Source: Nemertoderma westbladi (Eukaryota; Xenacoelomorpha; Nemertodermatida; Nemertodermatidae). From it: DNA of 64,000 nt. Positions within the stretch are counted from its first letter, which is position 1; each line of letters opens with the position of its first letter. A program made the translations under genes and the position numbers. The DNA lies in NCBI GenBank assembly GCA_032718475.1, contig JAUCBJ010008720.1, forward strand, positions 1 through 64,000, read 5' to 3'. Below are positions 10,463 to 22,349 of this stretch, one piece after another. The notes below the pieces were generated by a model. The model saw nothing but the letters and a program-made list of their open reading frames with translations, was not told where the DNA came from and did not search any database.

Positions 10463-11398
10463 TCTCAACGCCAAGAATAATTGTACTTATCATACTCATT
10501 TTGTTTCCAATGTCCTACTAACTGATACAAAGTATTAAATATTCTAGGCTCGCTTCGCCGCCGACCATTTTATCCCATTAACAGTCCCACATGTGAATTA
10601 TACTAATATTCATTTTGTTTCCTAAACTGATACCGATTGTTTCCATGGTAACAAAAAAGGTCCGCTTTTTCAACATCTGCACCCCCAAGAAAAATCCTGT
10701 CGCTTGCCATATGGGTGGTAGAATCTGAGCAGCAGGGGGTAGTAATGGGAATTAAGGGCCCCCTTATAGCTCAACAACCCATCAATCAGATAAAGGTGTG
10801 AATTTATTGTCAAATATCAATGCTTATTGATTACATTGTTATTGGATTTATAGTGATGTAAGCAGTCATTTCACCGGTATAGTTTGTACATCATGTTTAA
10901 CCTTAGGTGACCATGATATATATTATCCTCAACATATGAGATAACTTTGTTATAACTTTCGGAGATTATATCATCATTTCTATTTTCCTTTCACGCCCCC
11001 AGTCTTACTACCAAACACTCAAACGGGATATCTATTACACATCCGATGGCAGGAACCATGAACTTGGCCTGGCTGGATGAAAGACACCAAGATGGGGGGA
11101 ATACACGGTATCTTGATGGATCAAATCGCTTAGCGGAGAAGATTAAATCGCTAAGCTTACATGACTTTATTATTATCACTGGCAATGCACCATAGTTCAG
11201 GCTAATATCCTTATACATACACTTGAATTTTATTATATAATACATATTAGTCATTGCCAACCTTCTTAATTGAAATCTATTGATCAATTGAAATCTTATA
11301 AAGTTTAGTTATTATCATATCAATATAATTAACATTCTGCATTAATCTGTAATATCACCACAATTTATCAATCCTACAGAACCAATTATTTCTACTTA
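10463..11398. other. Non-coding
   Basis: No gene or clear repeat recognised. The small minus-strand frame at 10991-11287 has no recognisable features. Confidence 0.4.
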
Positions 11399-11587
11399 GG
11401 CCGCGTTCACATACCGAGTCAAAGTCAAAGTCAAAATACAATATCTAAAACACATCACATGAAATTTAATTTTTTCGAGAATGCCCTTATGTATTATATT
11501 ATATAATGTATTATTATTTATTATTGCTAGCTAGCTATATTTATTTTCTTTTGACTTTGACTTTGACTCGGTAGTGTGAACGTGGCC
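11399..11587. mobile_element. 189-bp MITE with about 38-bp TIRs and TA flanks
   Basis: The left end GGCCGCGTTCACATACCGAG, followed by TCAAAGTCAAAGTCAAAA, is matched by the reverse complement of the right end with one substitution and one indel. TA dinucleotides flank both ends (11397-11398 and 11588-11589). TTA on the left and TAA on the right would also fit a palindromic reading. The GGCC.CGTTCACA terminus resembles Harbinger/ISL2EU-type MITEs, but the superfamily is not settled. The AT-rich centre has no coding capacity. Confidence 0.8.
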
Positions 11588-11589
11588 TA

Positions 11590-13490
11590 ACAAAATGCCT
11601 ACATCGATGTGTGGATCTTTGAACCTGTGTTCAATGCTATATTAAAGAGATCACTAGTAATATGCAGCTGGTTGAATGAAGATTGTGCATTTTTGATGGC
11701 ACTGTCTACTATATCTAGATAATGAAATATTTGGAGTCTTAATTTTAGATTATTAATTCCACACTTCAACCGATCTTCAACTGAGATTTGATTGTAATAT
11801 AAATGTGATTCATTGAGTTGAACTCAATCTGAACTGATCTATTGACCATGAATACACCATGTCCTGGAATATAATAGTGTCTTTATTCAAGTACCTTGGA
11901 CGTGGACACCCTAAAAAAAATCTTATTAAGAAGGCAATACATTTGAAATATATATAGTTTCATCTCCCTCCTCCTTAGTAGGTTAGCCAACATTTTTTTA
12001 TTTAGTTATTTTTGCATTCATGTTTTAGCTACAACCATTTAAAAAAGGCGTTTCCGTCGATATTGTACCAGTCGTAATGTAGTTCTTCTACAACCTTATA
12101 GTGTTACCATTCATTGGAAAGCTGGCCATGCAAGGTTTCAAGGTGCATGCAACATTCGAATGCCCATAACATAACTCAGCTATTTTCTAACCAAATTCAA
12201 AATATTTTTACATATAAAGCAATAATAAAAATACCCACTAAGGATAAGGGAGGTAAAACTATCTGTATTTCAAATTCCATGCACTCTCATAAAACATATG
12301 TAGAACCATCGGAGGGAGGGGGGGGGGGGGGGGGGGGGGTCAGATACCTGAATAAAGACACTATATTCCAGGCAGGACATATTGTACTGCAAGATTTATA
12401 TTTAAGCTGATAAAACCTGTCCCAACTGTAATGATGTGTCACAAGTGTAATTCCCTAAACTGGTGGGAAATTTCATGACAAATTGCTCTGTAATTCTGTT
12501 GAAACTGAATAGCAATAGCTAATATTGCGCAGTCGAATAAGTTTTATATAATATAGGGTGGGGGGGGGGGGGGGGGGGGGGGTGACGATAAAAGATATTT
12601 TATTTTAGAACAATGGAATCCTTAGTTCTGCTAAACATGATTTCTTATGTGGGGGCAAGGGATCTATATTTCTTGGAGGCCTCTGTAATATCATCTGATG
12701 TGTATGTTAGGAAGTTAATACAAAGGCATTTTGAAACCATTTGCACTAGTGTAGCAAAGTCAGAAGTCGATGCTAGAACTTTCATCCCTATGCTATGACT
12801 GAATCTTAAACTCTTAAACAGTATATCGTTCTCCCACCCAGCCCGGGCAGGGTCCTTTCCATAGCCACTCTCAGTAAATATTAAATCTATTACGGTATTT
12901 GCTTGTTGGTGAATCTTTAAAATAATCACCAGATTACTCACATTGTTATGACGGGTCTCTAAATCAAGTAGTTTGCTCGCAAAAACAGATGCAGCTCTGT
13001 GGTTTGTATCTTTGCTTATGGCTGCCCATGTGCCCACCTCTCATTTGGACTACCAACATTGGTTTGTACCTTTCTACATAGTGAAACAATGTAGTAACAT
13101 GTACTCGTGTGTGTAAATAGACAGAACTTATCTCCAGAAGACGAGGATTCTTTTCGCTCCAATCCATTTGGATTACTAACGTATCATTTGGCTCTTCACA
13201 GCTTTATATTGGCATTCAAACCATTCTATAAGGAGGAGCAACTCCATGAGAATTGTTACGATCTGGTTTATTCGGAGACGTATTTTGATTGTTTGTTCTG
13301 CAAAAATATTGTTCTCATCAGTGACTTTCTCCTATGATTGGACTTTAATCTCTATATGTTTCACAATATTACAAATATCTATTTTCTCTAATACAGACTT
13401 CCCCCAGTCATCTAGTGCCATCGCATCATCAGCCCTTGAGCTTGATGGTATTAATTTAGCATTAACAAACCATCAACCATGGGCTGGGGG
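11590..13490. other. Non-coding with two long G-runs and unassigned minus-strand frames
   Basis: Long G-runs occur at about 12318-12340 and 12558-12582 and may be length-unstable or artefactual. Minus-strand frames at 12645-13037 (130 residues) and 12964-13167 are protein-like but match no family I recognise; they may be one decayed unit. The remaining frames look like chance. Confidence 0.3.
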
Positions 13491-13534
13491 TTAATGCATT
13501 GGACGCAGAGACAAGTATCCAAATTCAAAGCCTT

Positions 13535-14075
13535 TGGTTGCAATATATACTAGCACCAAAGATGCGTCCGTCCAATAGAATAATGTCAAGGTCGTGTCTA
13601 ATTCCTCCTTTATTTGTTTACTCACCTCGACCGATACCACTGCTGCCTGCAACTCTGCACGAGGGACAGTCATGTATTTGATCGGCATTGTTTTTGATCT
13701 AGAAGTAACAGAGGCCGTCTCAAACTTATCCTGACTTACCTCTCGGCAAAGGAAGCCGGTGACACTTGCATCGCTGAATAGGTGGAGTTCCAAATCAGCT
13801 TGGAATACCAACAGATTCGGAAAGTAGGATCGGGGTACATCTATATCTTTCAATAGATGTAATTCCACCTCCCACTCTCTCCACTGCTTCGCATGTATTG
13901 GGGATATCGGCTCGTTACATTCTAAGTCGGACAACCAGATTTTCCTCATACATATTCGCTCTTGTAATATTACCAGACTGAAAAAGTTCATCAGGTCAAA
14001 TAGTCTGCTCATGGTCGACAAGCAGATCCTCTTAGTCAAGGTTTTGACTAAGAGGATCTGGGCTACTGGGCTCAA
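13535..14075 (-). pseudogene. BEL copy A: connection and RNase H region, truncated
   Basis: The frame contains IWLSDLECNEPISP, then LHLFSDASVTGF, the first RNase H-like Asp block of BEL elements, PRAELQAAVVSVEVSKQI and FYWTDASLVLVYIA with the second Asp block. The same segments occur in copy B at 26750-27280. A few residues later the frame leaves BEL sequence, which marks the truncation of copy A. Copy A lacks several residues after VTGF that are present in B. Confidence 0.8.
14023..14060. repeat. 17-bp perfect hairpin in BEL copy A
   Basis: CAGATCCTCTTAGTCAA (14023-14039), a GGTT loop, then the exact reverse complement TTGACTAAGAGGATCTG (14044-14060). Copy B at the same place (about 27255-27285) has only the left arm, so the right arm is a local inverted duplication. 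Confidence 0.9.
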
Positions 14076-14095
14076 ATCTCACCCTTACCTGGAAT

Positions 14096-14569
14096 TTATC
14101 CGTGTTTGGGTTCCATCCGAGTCCCAGTACTCGCGCCATAGGAATGGGTTCTACAGTCTACACCCAACTTGATGTCTCCACTCCCGCGATCTTTCACCAG
14201 GAATGACTCCAATAAAGCCTCCAAATTGGTGGTAAACTTGGTCAGCGGGAACCCTCCCGTAGCCAAGCACTCCTCCTGTAGACCGTGAGCCACATCTATG
14301 GCTTCTTCTAATGTATCCTTGGACACCAACCCGTCGTCCATATAAAAGTTCCTCAAGATGGACTCGATCACGTCCACTGGATAATTTCCAATCTGGGCTG
14401 ATGCTGTTTTCTTTATGACAAACAGCATACCGTTGGGACTGTCATGGGCGCCGAATATCCTGACGTACATCTGGTACATAACTACTGGACCTGATAGGTC
14501 TTTGTTCTCGTACCAGAGAAATCTGAGGCTGTCTTGGTCCGCCTTGCAGGCTCTCACCTGGTGGAACAT
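14096..14569 (-). pseudogene. BEL copy A: reverse transcriptase catalytic core
   Basis: The frame begins at MFHQVRACKAD, continues with FLWYENKDL and NFYMDDGLVS (the YMDD catalytic block) and GFPLTKFTTN. It is nearly collinear with copy B residues 38-190. A one-codon difference (LQEECLATG against LQECLATG) and a shifted C-terminus separate the copies. The motif-A aspartate lies just upstream, in the neighbouring frame. Confidence 0.85.
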
Positions 14570-15602
14570 CGCCTCAATGTCACAAGTAAAGCCAAATCGG
14601 CATTGTCTAAAGCGTAACAGATCCCTATTAAGTAGTTATTGAGATTGGGGCCATCCATTAGTTCGGAATTGAGGGACATACCTTTATAGACTGCTGCGCA
14701 GTCATTAACCACACGAACCTTGTTTGGTTTATCGGGGTGGATCACATAATGGTGCTGGAGATAGTAGGTCTGGTCCGTCTCAAATGTCGGGGTTCTCTAC
14801 CTTCCCGGCAAATCCCTTGGTTAGATAGTTGTTAGTCTGAGTGCAATACTTCTCCCAAATATCTTGGTTCTTTAACAGCCGCGCTCTTACTCCGGTTAAT
14901 CGTTTCAAAGCTAGGTTGTAGTTATTTTCCAACTTAGGGGGTTGCCGACGCCACAACATTCCAACCTCTAAGAGTCCCATTGGTAACAGGCGTTGTGTCC
15001 TTCATCATTTTCAAAGATCTTTTCTCATCCGCGGACATAGTTAGGTCATAACCACCAGGTTCCATTGCATCCTTATCCAACCATTCGATGGTTCTGGCTC
15101 CTGTCTCGAGGTCTTGGCGTATCAATTCCTTTTGCAACTCCTCTTCACTGAATTGAAAAATGTCAAGGTCTCGATACTTTGCCATCTGACCTTCCACTAT
15201 ATTGGTATACGTCATGACGTTACTTTAATAGGTGGCGTGAGCCACTGAACCAGACCCACGGGTCTGAAAGCAGTAGTCCTCGGGTTCACTATCTGTTCGA
15301 TCGTCATAGAGTGGTTCCGATAATCTAGCATTATCAGGACTCAACTCCTCCTCTGACTCGCTAAAGTCACTGTAATGGTTGATACAGGTTCTCCTAAAAT
15401 CGTCTACATCCGGTTGTTCTTCTAACAATGACTGTGGTATAGGCTGTGAATCGTTGTATCCATCCTTCAGCTTATTGCCACCTGGAAACTCGTATGCGAT
15501 GGGTACGCGTGTATACCAACCTAGTATGGTCCTATGTGTGTGTGGCCAATTTACATATGGCTTAACTGGTCTCGTTTCCCATATTTGGTTGTTCTGCTCC
15601 AA
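14554..15602 (-). pseudogene. BEL copy A: protease-RT linker and RT N-terminus, frameshifted
   Basis: Frames at 15225-15602, 14934-15215, 14780-14980 and 14554-14745 together cover TILGWYTRVP (end of the protease), an acidic linker (SEPLYDDRTDSEPEDY), a helical region (FSEEELQKELIRQDLETG) and the start of RT (HPDKPNKVRVVND, MSLNSELMDGPNLNNYL). Copy B keeps most of this in one open frame at 28737-29672. At least three frameshifts or stops lie between the pieces. Confidence 0.75.
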
Positions 15603-15719
15603 TTAACATAGACACATTTCTATAGCCTATCTGGTGTCGCGGTATCTTAAGCTTGTCGAAATACTCCTGTGCTATGGGACTCATCGGTGGCACCTTACCT
15701 AACTGCCTTCTGAATCCCT

Positions 15720-16097
15720 TCATAGCCAAACACTTAAACCCATCTGGTGGTAGCGCTTTCCTTTCCTGGCGAGTGTGCTCTTCTCTCGGTAGTAGGGGGA
15801 GTCTATTTCTACTGAGATCTTATGTCCCTTGACATATCCTACTCTGTGCATGGATTTCAACTCTATCTTTATTTCCTTAGCATCCTGGAAGCTAGAAACG
15901 GCCCTCACCACTTCTTCATCTATATATGATAATGTGGACGCGGTGTCCAATATTACATATGTTCTCTTCGAACCACTGTCCCCAATGAGTTTCACCGGTA
16001 TCACACTGAATATTTCTGACATGGCCGATGATAGATACGTCCTCGCGCTGGTTGACAGATCAGTGGAATTATCGGTAGTGAATCCTTGACAGGTCAC
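15720..16097 (-). pseudogene. BEL copy A: retropepsin-like aspartic protease
   Basis: The active-site block reads TYVILDTASTLSYIDEEVV, where DTA is the catalytic Asp-Thr-Ala triad of retroviral-type proteases. The same block in copy B is IYVMLDTASTLSYIDEEVA. The protein would act as a dimer to process Gag-Pol. The frame is lost near 15720, before the flap region is complete. Confidence 0.8.
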
Positions 16098-16443
16098 CTC
16101 CCCGCGCTCACTTCCCCGTCCTCATCCAACGAACCTGGTTGATATCCATCGTCTAGGATGCTGGCGTACGTATTCTTCCTTATCGTCATGGGATCTCTGC
16201 TTCCCTTCCATTAGGAGTACTCGGATTGTATTTGTCGATCAAGTTAAATGTTACAGTCGGTTTGTCCTCGTCAAAACTCACCATTGACCTTCCAATAGCA
16301 GGCTTGGTCTCTCTCATGTTCTCTTCTGAGAAGTTCTACTTCATCTCTGCTACCGCGTCTGTAGCTATCACATCATGGATATGTTAGAGCATCAACACCT
16401 TGTCTTGACCCTCCAGTTTATTCTCTAATTTTCTCCACTTTTG

Positions 16444-16935
16444 TCAATAACCCATATTTAGGCATCTTATTATACTCTTCAAGACCTCTGCGTGATCACC
16501 ATGATGGGGTAGATTCACCATCTTTAAAATATATACGGCATTTGAAATGGAGTTGGCTAAGTTCAACAATTCCAATGGGGTCGTAATTTTTCCGCCCTTG
16601 CCCAAATCTTCCACTATCGACTGCACCATTTTGGTTTTATTCCCGTAAATGTTGCTAAGTGTCTTCATTGCTAATTCAAATGCCCTTTCAATACCGACGC
16701 AGTTATCGGCAATGGCTCTCGGCTCTCGGTGGAGCATTTGTAATATGTAATTGAATTTTTCATTGGGGGTAAAGGTACTGTCAGTCAACTGCTCATCGAC
16801 ATATGTCTTAAACGTCCTCCAATGCTTATGGTTGCCCATAAACTTCTGGGGTTGTTGCGCCGGCAATCCCTGCCTGGTGGCAAACTTACCTATGTCTCTA
16901 AGGGTGGCATCATTCCTGATCATTAAGTTGGTCAT
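16444..16935 (-). pseudogene. BEL copy A: Gag C-terminal (DUF1759-like) region
   Basis: The frame contains QKFMGNHKHWRTFKTYVDEQ, then NEKFNYILQMLHREPRAIAD and AFELAMKTLSNIYGNK. The FxG...W..F opening followed by KF.YL and A...L...YG is the DUF1759 pattern found in Gag of BEL/Pao elements. Downstream, the zinc-knuckle segment found in copy B is missing: sequence near 16212 jumps to a point about 370 bp further on. Confidence 0.8.
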
Positions 16936-17157
16936 GTCTGCAGGATTGTTAAGTCTGGCCCCTTCTCAAGGGTTTATACTTACCTGCTCTGTGTTACTCC
17001 TTCTTTCCTTCCTGTTTTGGGACTTCTGACGCCTCAAATCTTCCTCTCCATCACTCGAATCGGTATGGTCCCTCTGATCTCGTATTGGTTTGTGGCCTGA
17101 AGCTCTAATCCAAGCTTCTTAAGGGATCTAGCGCATATGACATTTCCTCACGCATGA

Positions 17158-17968
17158 CTAACTAACCTGGGAATCTCCACTGTTTCTGGATGCGTCGTCG
17201 GGCAGAGTAAGTGGCCTCTCCATCGTCGGCAGCACCTCGTCTGGCACTACTACTCCACGCTGCATCAGAAAATTTGTGACTTCTCTCTGATACCTGCGCT
17301 CCTCTTTATCTTGAGTCTCTTCTAGTTTTACTAGATCTCTTAATTCCGCATCACTCACATGATTTGCCTGTGCTTGTGAACCCCATAATAGCCAGTTTTC
17401 TGTCCTAACTCGTCGGAATCGCTCTGAGAGTTATACCCCCTTCTGAGTTCTGCTAAACCTTCCCTTTCGATACCACCAGAATCGGCTAGCATCTTCCTTA
17501 CCTTATCCGGGTTATATGTCCGGCATGTGCGCAGAGTTTCTTCTTTAACGCGACGTCTTGCTCTCTCTCACTTACCTGACTTACACTCGGTGGACTTGAG
17601 GAATTATTACGGGAACTCCGGGTACTCCTCACTGCCACTGGGACCACGGCACTGACCAGACCCACGGGTCTGGAAACCGGTCTTTGGGCTCTCGCTCCAG
17701 CTAAACTGCCCTCCTTACTACTCACCTTTGGCTGGGCTGCTGTACAATCCTTCCTTATAATAGTAGTAGGGGACCCTATTAATATTACCTCACCTTGATC
17801 TTCTTCACTGGTCACTGTCTCATCATCCTGTTCACTAACGTCAGCGTCACTCGCTGCATCGTCATAGTCGGCATGGTCATCAACAGTTATGTTGACACTG
17901 TCGTCAGTCGGCGGTCCAACCGCCGTCTCAGAGCTGTCCTCTAGTGCCTCCTTCTCTGAGACACTCAT
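17158..17968 (-). pseudogene. BEL copy A: Gag N-terminal region
   Basis: The likely start is the Met at about 17968, because MSVSEKEALEDS matches the start of Gag in copy B (MSVSEREALDDS). An acidic, Ser/Thr-rich segment follows (DYDDAASDADVSEQDDETV). Further pieces at 17158-17358 (RNSGDSQVS) continue in other frames. The roughly 1.2-kb coiled-coil gag middle of copy B has no counterpart here, so copy A carries a large internal deletion near 17100-17160. Confidence 0.7.
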
Positions 17969-17974
17969 TTTTTT

Positions 17975-20050
17975 AAGTATATATATAGTTTTTGCCTTTC
18001 GGCTGAAATCTCGCAAAAATTCGAGATATATATATTAATTTAATCGAAATTTCGATTAAATTATTTGTCAAAATAATTCATTTGGTCTCAAAATATCAAA
18101 TATGAAATGTTAATTCACAATATAAAATATTATGAATTTAATTGTATATAGTTACAGTAAATACCAGTATAATATTTAAACAAAATGTAGCTCTACAGCA
18201 ATTATACAGCATTTAAATTCCGGTATGACACCAAAATATTTTTTGAATCCAATTCAAAAATTCAAAAAAATAAATTTGTCACCCAAAATATATCTAATTG
18301 TATATATCTAGCTCAAATCAGCCTAATTTTATTTTTAAATTTTATATATGTATCCACAGGCGCGTGACTACACCTTCAGGTCATGACACTCTCTCCTTCC
18401 TTCAACTGAGCAATCCAAAACACCATGGCCGGCTAAACCTAACCATCCTAACTAATAAACTGAGTTCAGTTTCGCAGTCAAACAACCAGTAATTTTTTGC
18501 TGCTTCCACAAATATGCTGGTACCAACAGAATAACTAACCTTGTTCGCTGTGAGATTCCACGACCGCGTCCTAGGCTTCAGTCTTGTTGCTGATTGCAAA
18601 CCAAACCCGTAGACCCACACAACAACATCAGAAGTTCCATCTCGCCATGTATCTCCAGATGGTATAAAATAATTAGGTGGTTATCCAACATACTGGTACT
18701 AAAACCCTAAATTTTATTATGTATAATTTTGGCCAAAACTGAATTCTCACAAACCTAGCTACTAATTTTGAATTTACTAATTTTACAATTTACCCTAACG
18801 GCCCAACAAATTACTGCATTCTCTACGACTAGTGAACGAAATAAATAAAGGCTTATTACTGTTAAATATGTCACCCTGAGGACAGTCTACTGTTAAAAGC
18901 ACCCCAGGGTGGTCTTTCCTTCCGATATGTTTGTATTTTTGAAACAAATTTAATCAAGCTATAACACATCAAGCTAATCGTTATAATTTATAAACCAAAC
19001 AGAAATAACCAAAGCAATAAATCTGATTTGGCTTCCTAAGCTACTTAATATGAGGGCGGGTGACTTAGCACTCGGCGTTCACTTTCCACAGAGAAATACA
19101 GGTAGTTTGCTTGGCGGAACAATGTCGAATGTGAGAATATTTTAATATGCAAAAGGTGGGGTATTAATTTCCCTAATGTCGAAACTTTGGCCTTGCACTG
19201 ATTTAATTCAGCGATATAACTACTGCGCTACCCTAGCTACCACTGTAAACCTGCTGACCCGCTACTTTCAAATAACCGCCTAGCGTCGAATATCCTAAAG
19301 TATTTCTAAACATAATCTAACCAATCTATTCTCCGCTATGCAGCGTACAAACTCTTAATTTTATTCTAAGTGCTAAAGTAAATTACAGTGTCTCGAATAC
19401 ACAGAGTTGCATACTAATTACTAAGTATTCCAGAATGTGTATTACTAATTAATTTTACTATTAATAATTAATTTTAATAATTAGTTATAATAGCAATAGC
19501 CTAAATACTGTATTATTTGACCTAACAGCAATTAACAAGCATAAATTAGAAATAGAAACAATCAAGAAAATAGCGCCTATCTAAACATCACAATGGAGAA
19601 TCAGGCACTTTCTAAAACAACACAACATAAAGCAGCGTTTACGACAGTAAACCACCAATACATTAACAGTGTTAGTGGCGGTTTGTAGCACTGGCGTAGC
19701 ACTAGTATAATAAGCCAAGGCCACCCAAGCTAAATGCGGTCTTCCTAGCTAAACCCATTATAACAGTGCTACAGCCAAACAATACTGAGACAAAATCTTG
19801 TTCACCAGCCCCCAAAAGCCGTAATGACGACCGGTCCCCGGTCCTCTACTTTGATTCACCAGACTACAACTACTGGCCCCTGCCAGCATTGCCGCACATT
19901 GGATCCTCCACCTCTCCTTCCGTCGCTTCCACCGTGAGCCCGCGGTGCCTACCGATACCCTTAGCCCAACATGCTAAATTGAGCAATTACTGTATCAGCG
20001 CAAGCATTAGCAAACAGTCTGACAGTTGAAAGGGAAATCTTTGATTAGGA
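17975..20050 (-). mobile_element. BEL copy A: 5' LTR plus leader (boundaries approximate)
   Basis: Non-coding sequence collinear with 33700-35815 of copy B. Shared landmarks include CTGAGCAATCCAAAACACCA against CTGAGCGATCCAAAACACCA, the TATCTCCAGATGGTATAAAA segment and CTCGGCGTTCAC. The outer homology ends near AAACAGTCTGACAGT (about 20010-20050). With no 3' LTR the LTR/leader border cannot be fixed. A possible border is near 18640, where the minus strand reads ATACA followed by TGGCGAGA, a primer-binding-site-like start. Confidence 0.55.
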
Positions 20051-20948
20051 TTTTATACAATGCAAGAATAAGAAATATTCAAGAGTCAGTTCAAGCAGTA
20101 ATCGTTTATTCAAAAGTCATAAATCAAGCAACAGTAACAGCAGAAATCAGCAATTTTACAATCAAACGGAAGTACAAAATCATAAGAAGAATTATACAAA
20201 TCTCAACAAAAAAACTGTAAGAATGACGCAATGTCTAATCCATTGGTCGAACAAAATCCTACTGCTATTAGATCAACCTAAATAGCTAAACCAATGAGAG
20301 AGCCGGATTATGGCTCTTCGCCTCTCGAAATCCCTAAACCAATACCATATATGGTAATGAATCTGTCTCGGTGGGCTTATAGCTCCATTGCCGTAATATT
20401 TATTTGGCGAGTATTAAAGCATAATTTAGGCGTTAATTTAGTAACAACATTGATTTATAGAGAAATACAAATGAAATTAACACAAATACACATTAGATTC
20501 AAATGATATCAAGAAACGGCAAATTCATATTCATGTTTTATAAAAGTTTGCCACTGTAAATTAATATGCTAAGGTTTTATTATAAAAATTACGTAAGTAG
20601 GGCTACATACTGTATAAATTGGTTGAATATAAATGAACTTGCATATTTTATTTTCCCTATCTAATTACGGTTGTCAATCAATACAACTTATCTAATTATT
20701 CTATACTGTATGATGGGTTGTTTTAGTACACAACGCCATATATCGTAACACAGTAGTTTATTGAGCATAATCCTGGTAACATTATGGTCTATAAAGAATT
20801 AGCCAGACGCTTCCTAATTCCTTAGGAAGACATGATGGGTGCATTTGGTACATACAGGCTCCCACAAATTGATCACTATTACCACAATGTATTTTAATTG
20901 TACATACAGTACATTTACTAATTGATTTCATTGATTGATTGATATGAG
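20051..20948. other. Upstream flank of the SLC7-like exon
   Basis: AT-rich sequence without recognisable coding. It should hold the promoter and 5' UTR of the transporter gene if that gene is intact, but I see no clear TATA or initiator element to point to. Confidence 0.35.
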
Positions 20949-21688
20949 ATGGCCAAGATGGACAAATTTGATACAAATGAAAACAATCGCTCAGGGGAAA
21001 AAGTGGAGCTGAAGAAGAAACTTGGTCTATTCAGTGGTATATCGCTGATTGTTGGAATTGTGATCGGATCTGGTATATTTATATCCCCAGTTGGTGTGAT
21101 AAGATACTCTGGCTCCATAGGATTATCATTAATTGTTTGGGCCATAGCTGGCGTATTCTCTGTGCTTGGTGTGCTCTCGTATACAGAACTCGCATGTGCT
21201 ATTATGAAGAGTGGTGGAGAATACTGTTACATTATGGAAGCTTATGGCCCCTTACCCGCTTTTCTATGTCTTTATATATATTTGGTGATAGCTGGCCCTG
21301 CCGGTGCTGCTATAGTATCGTTAACTTTCGCAAATTATGTCATCCAACCCTTCTTCTTTGACTGCAGTCATCCACAGGAGGCTTTGGGTTTACTCGCGGG
21401 TTTGTGTATCAGCTTCCTAAGCTTTGTTAATGCTGTTTCTGTTAAGTGGGCAGGTCGTGTACAAGTCATATTCACAGCAGCGAAACTCCTTGCTGTGTTT
21501 ATCATAATTATTCTTGGTATGTGGCAGTTGGTGATGGGTAAAACCGAACATCTGCAACCATCTACAGTGTTTGAGGGCAGCACCAGCAACATGGGAGATT
21601 TGTCCTTGGCAATATATTCTAGTCTATGGGCCTACTTTGGTTGGAATAATCTATCATTTGCTGTGGAAGAATTGAAAGACCCTTACAG
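20949..21688 (+). CDS. SLC7-family amino-acid transporter, 5' coding exon (heterodimeric light-chain type)
   Basis: The exon encodes 246 residues plus two bases of the next codon, about half of a typical 480-520-residue transporter. A charged N-terminus leads into TM1, with the substrate-binding GSGIF motif at residues 40-44. Further hydrophobic segments follow (SIGLSLIVWAIAGVFSVLGV, LCLYIYLVIAGPAGAAIVSL, LLAVFIIIILGMWQLV), covering about TM1 to TM6, and the exon ends at the conserved EELKDPYR. The KSGGEY and SYTELA blocks are typical of LAT/b(0,+) light chains, which pair with an SLC3 glycoprotein at the plasma membrane. ATG 20949 (GAGATGG) has good initiation context. The frame beyond 21688 is intron read-through. 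No further exon was found in the window. Confidence 0.8.
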
Positions 21689-21694
21689 GTGTGT
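21689..21694 (+). promoter_or_regulatory. 5' splice donor of the SLC7-like exon
   Basis: The sequence CCTTACAG|GTGTGT places a GT donor directly after the conserved DPYR codons, splitting the Arg codon (phase 2). Family similarity stops exactly here, which supports a real exon end. Confidence 0.75.
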
Positions 21695-22110
21695 AAACTT
21701 ATTGCTAAATATGTGTTACAAGAATATGTTTACTATTACTATAATTACTATTAATCCAATAATCTAATATAAATTACAATAAAACATATATAACTGCTAT
21801 GCAACTATATAAATCAAAATAAATTATCCATTATACACATTTCCAAAAAGATGTGGGAGTTGGTTTTGTAACAGCCTTCACTTCAGCAAAGGATATGTCA
21901 CCTATGAGTACGGACTCCGACTGTTATTGTTCCACAAGGTAACCAGGCAATACCCTACCAGGTCAATGTCTAGAAGATACTATTCAAAGAGGGCTTTGAG
22001 CCATTGACGTGATCATCTGGAAATTCAGCCTTACTACTACTATCGGCATGCTGCATTCCAGCTGCATTATATATATTACATAGGTATCCCGTCATTAGTT
22101 CCAATGTTCT
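21695..22110. other. Presumed intron sequence, no gene seen
   Basis: AT-rich sequence with no transporter-like frame on the plus strand. Confidence 0.4.
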
Positions 22111-22114
22111 TTAG

Positions 22115-22335
22115 TTCTGAATTAAAAAGTACTTTAGTTCTAAAGTTCAGTTCTCTAATCAGGCCGTCATTGTTCCAAACGCAAACGTCACTTATTCTAA
22201 TAACAAACGTCATTATTTCCAATGTACTTTAGTTAAAAGGTACTTTAGGTCTAATTCAAACGTCAGTTGTTCTAATCAGGGCGTCAGTAGTTCCAAACGC
22301 AAACGTCATTAGTTCCAATGTACTTCACATTTTTA
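22115..22335 (+). repeat. Degenerate tandem repeat
   Basis: The words CCAATGTACTTTAGTT, AATCAGG(C/G)CGTCA and GTTCCAAACGCAAACGTCA recur two to three times at roughly 110-120-bp spacing. Confidence 0.7.
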
Positions 22336-22349
22336 GTACTTCATGCAAT

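Larger units (their letters stand above)
13500..20050 (-). mobile_element. BEL/Pao retrotransposon copy A, 3'-truncated
   Basis: Running on the minus strand from high to low coordinates are a leader/LTR region (20050 to about 17970), gag, aspartic protease, reverse transcriptase and RNase H. The order protease-RT-RNase H and the gag type are those of BEL/Pao elements. Copy B at 24588-35815 is the same family. Compared with B, copy A lacks integrase and the 3' LTR (it stops near 13500-13537), the central gag region and the zinc knuckles. Many frameshifts make it inactive. Both ends are approximate because no 3' LTR is available for comparison. Confidence 0.85.

Noticed and set aside
12300-12590. 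Long G-runs as G-quadruplex regulators
   Set aside because: Homopolymer runs of this length are often mis-sized in assembly, and no promoter or gene is nearby to give a role. Similar runs at 39902, 62270, 62461 and 63178 are treated the same way.
18640-18660. Definite primer-binding site of BEL copy A
   Set aside because: TGGCGAGA after ATACA is suggestive, but with no 3' LTR the LTR end is unknown and no tRNA could be matched by eye.
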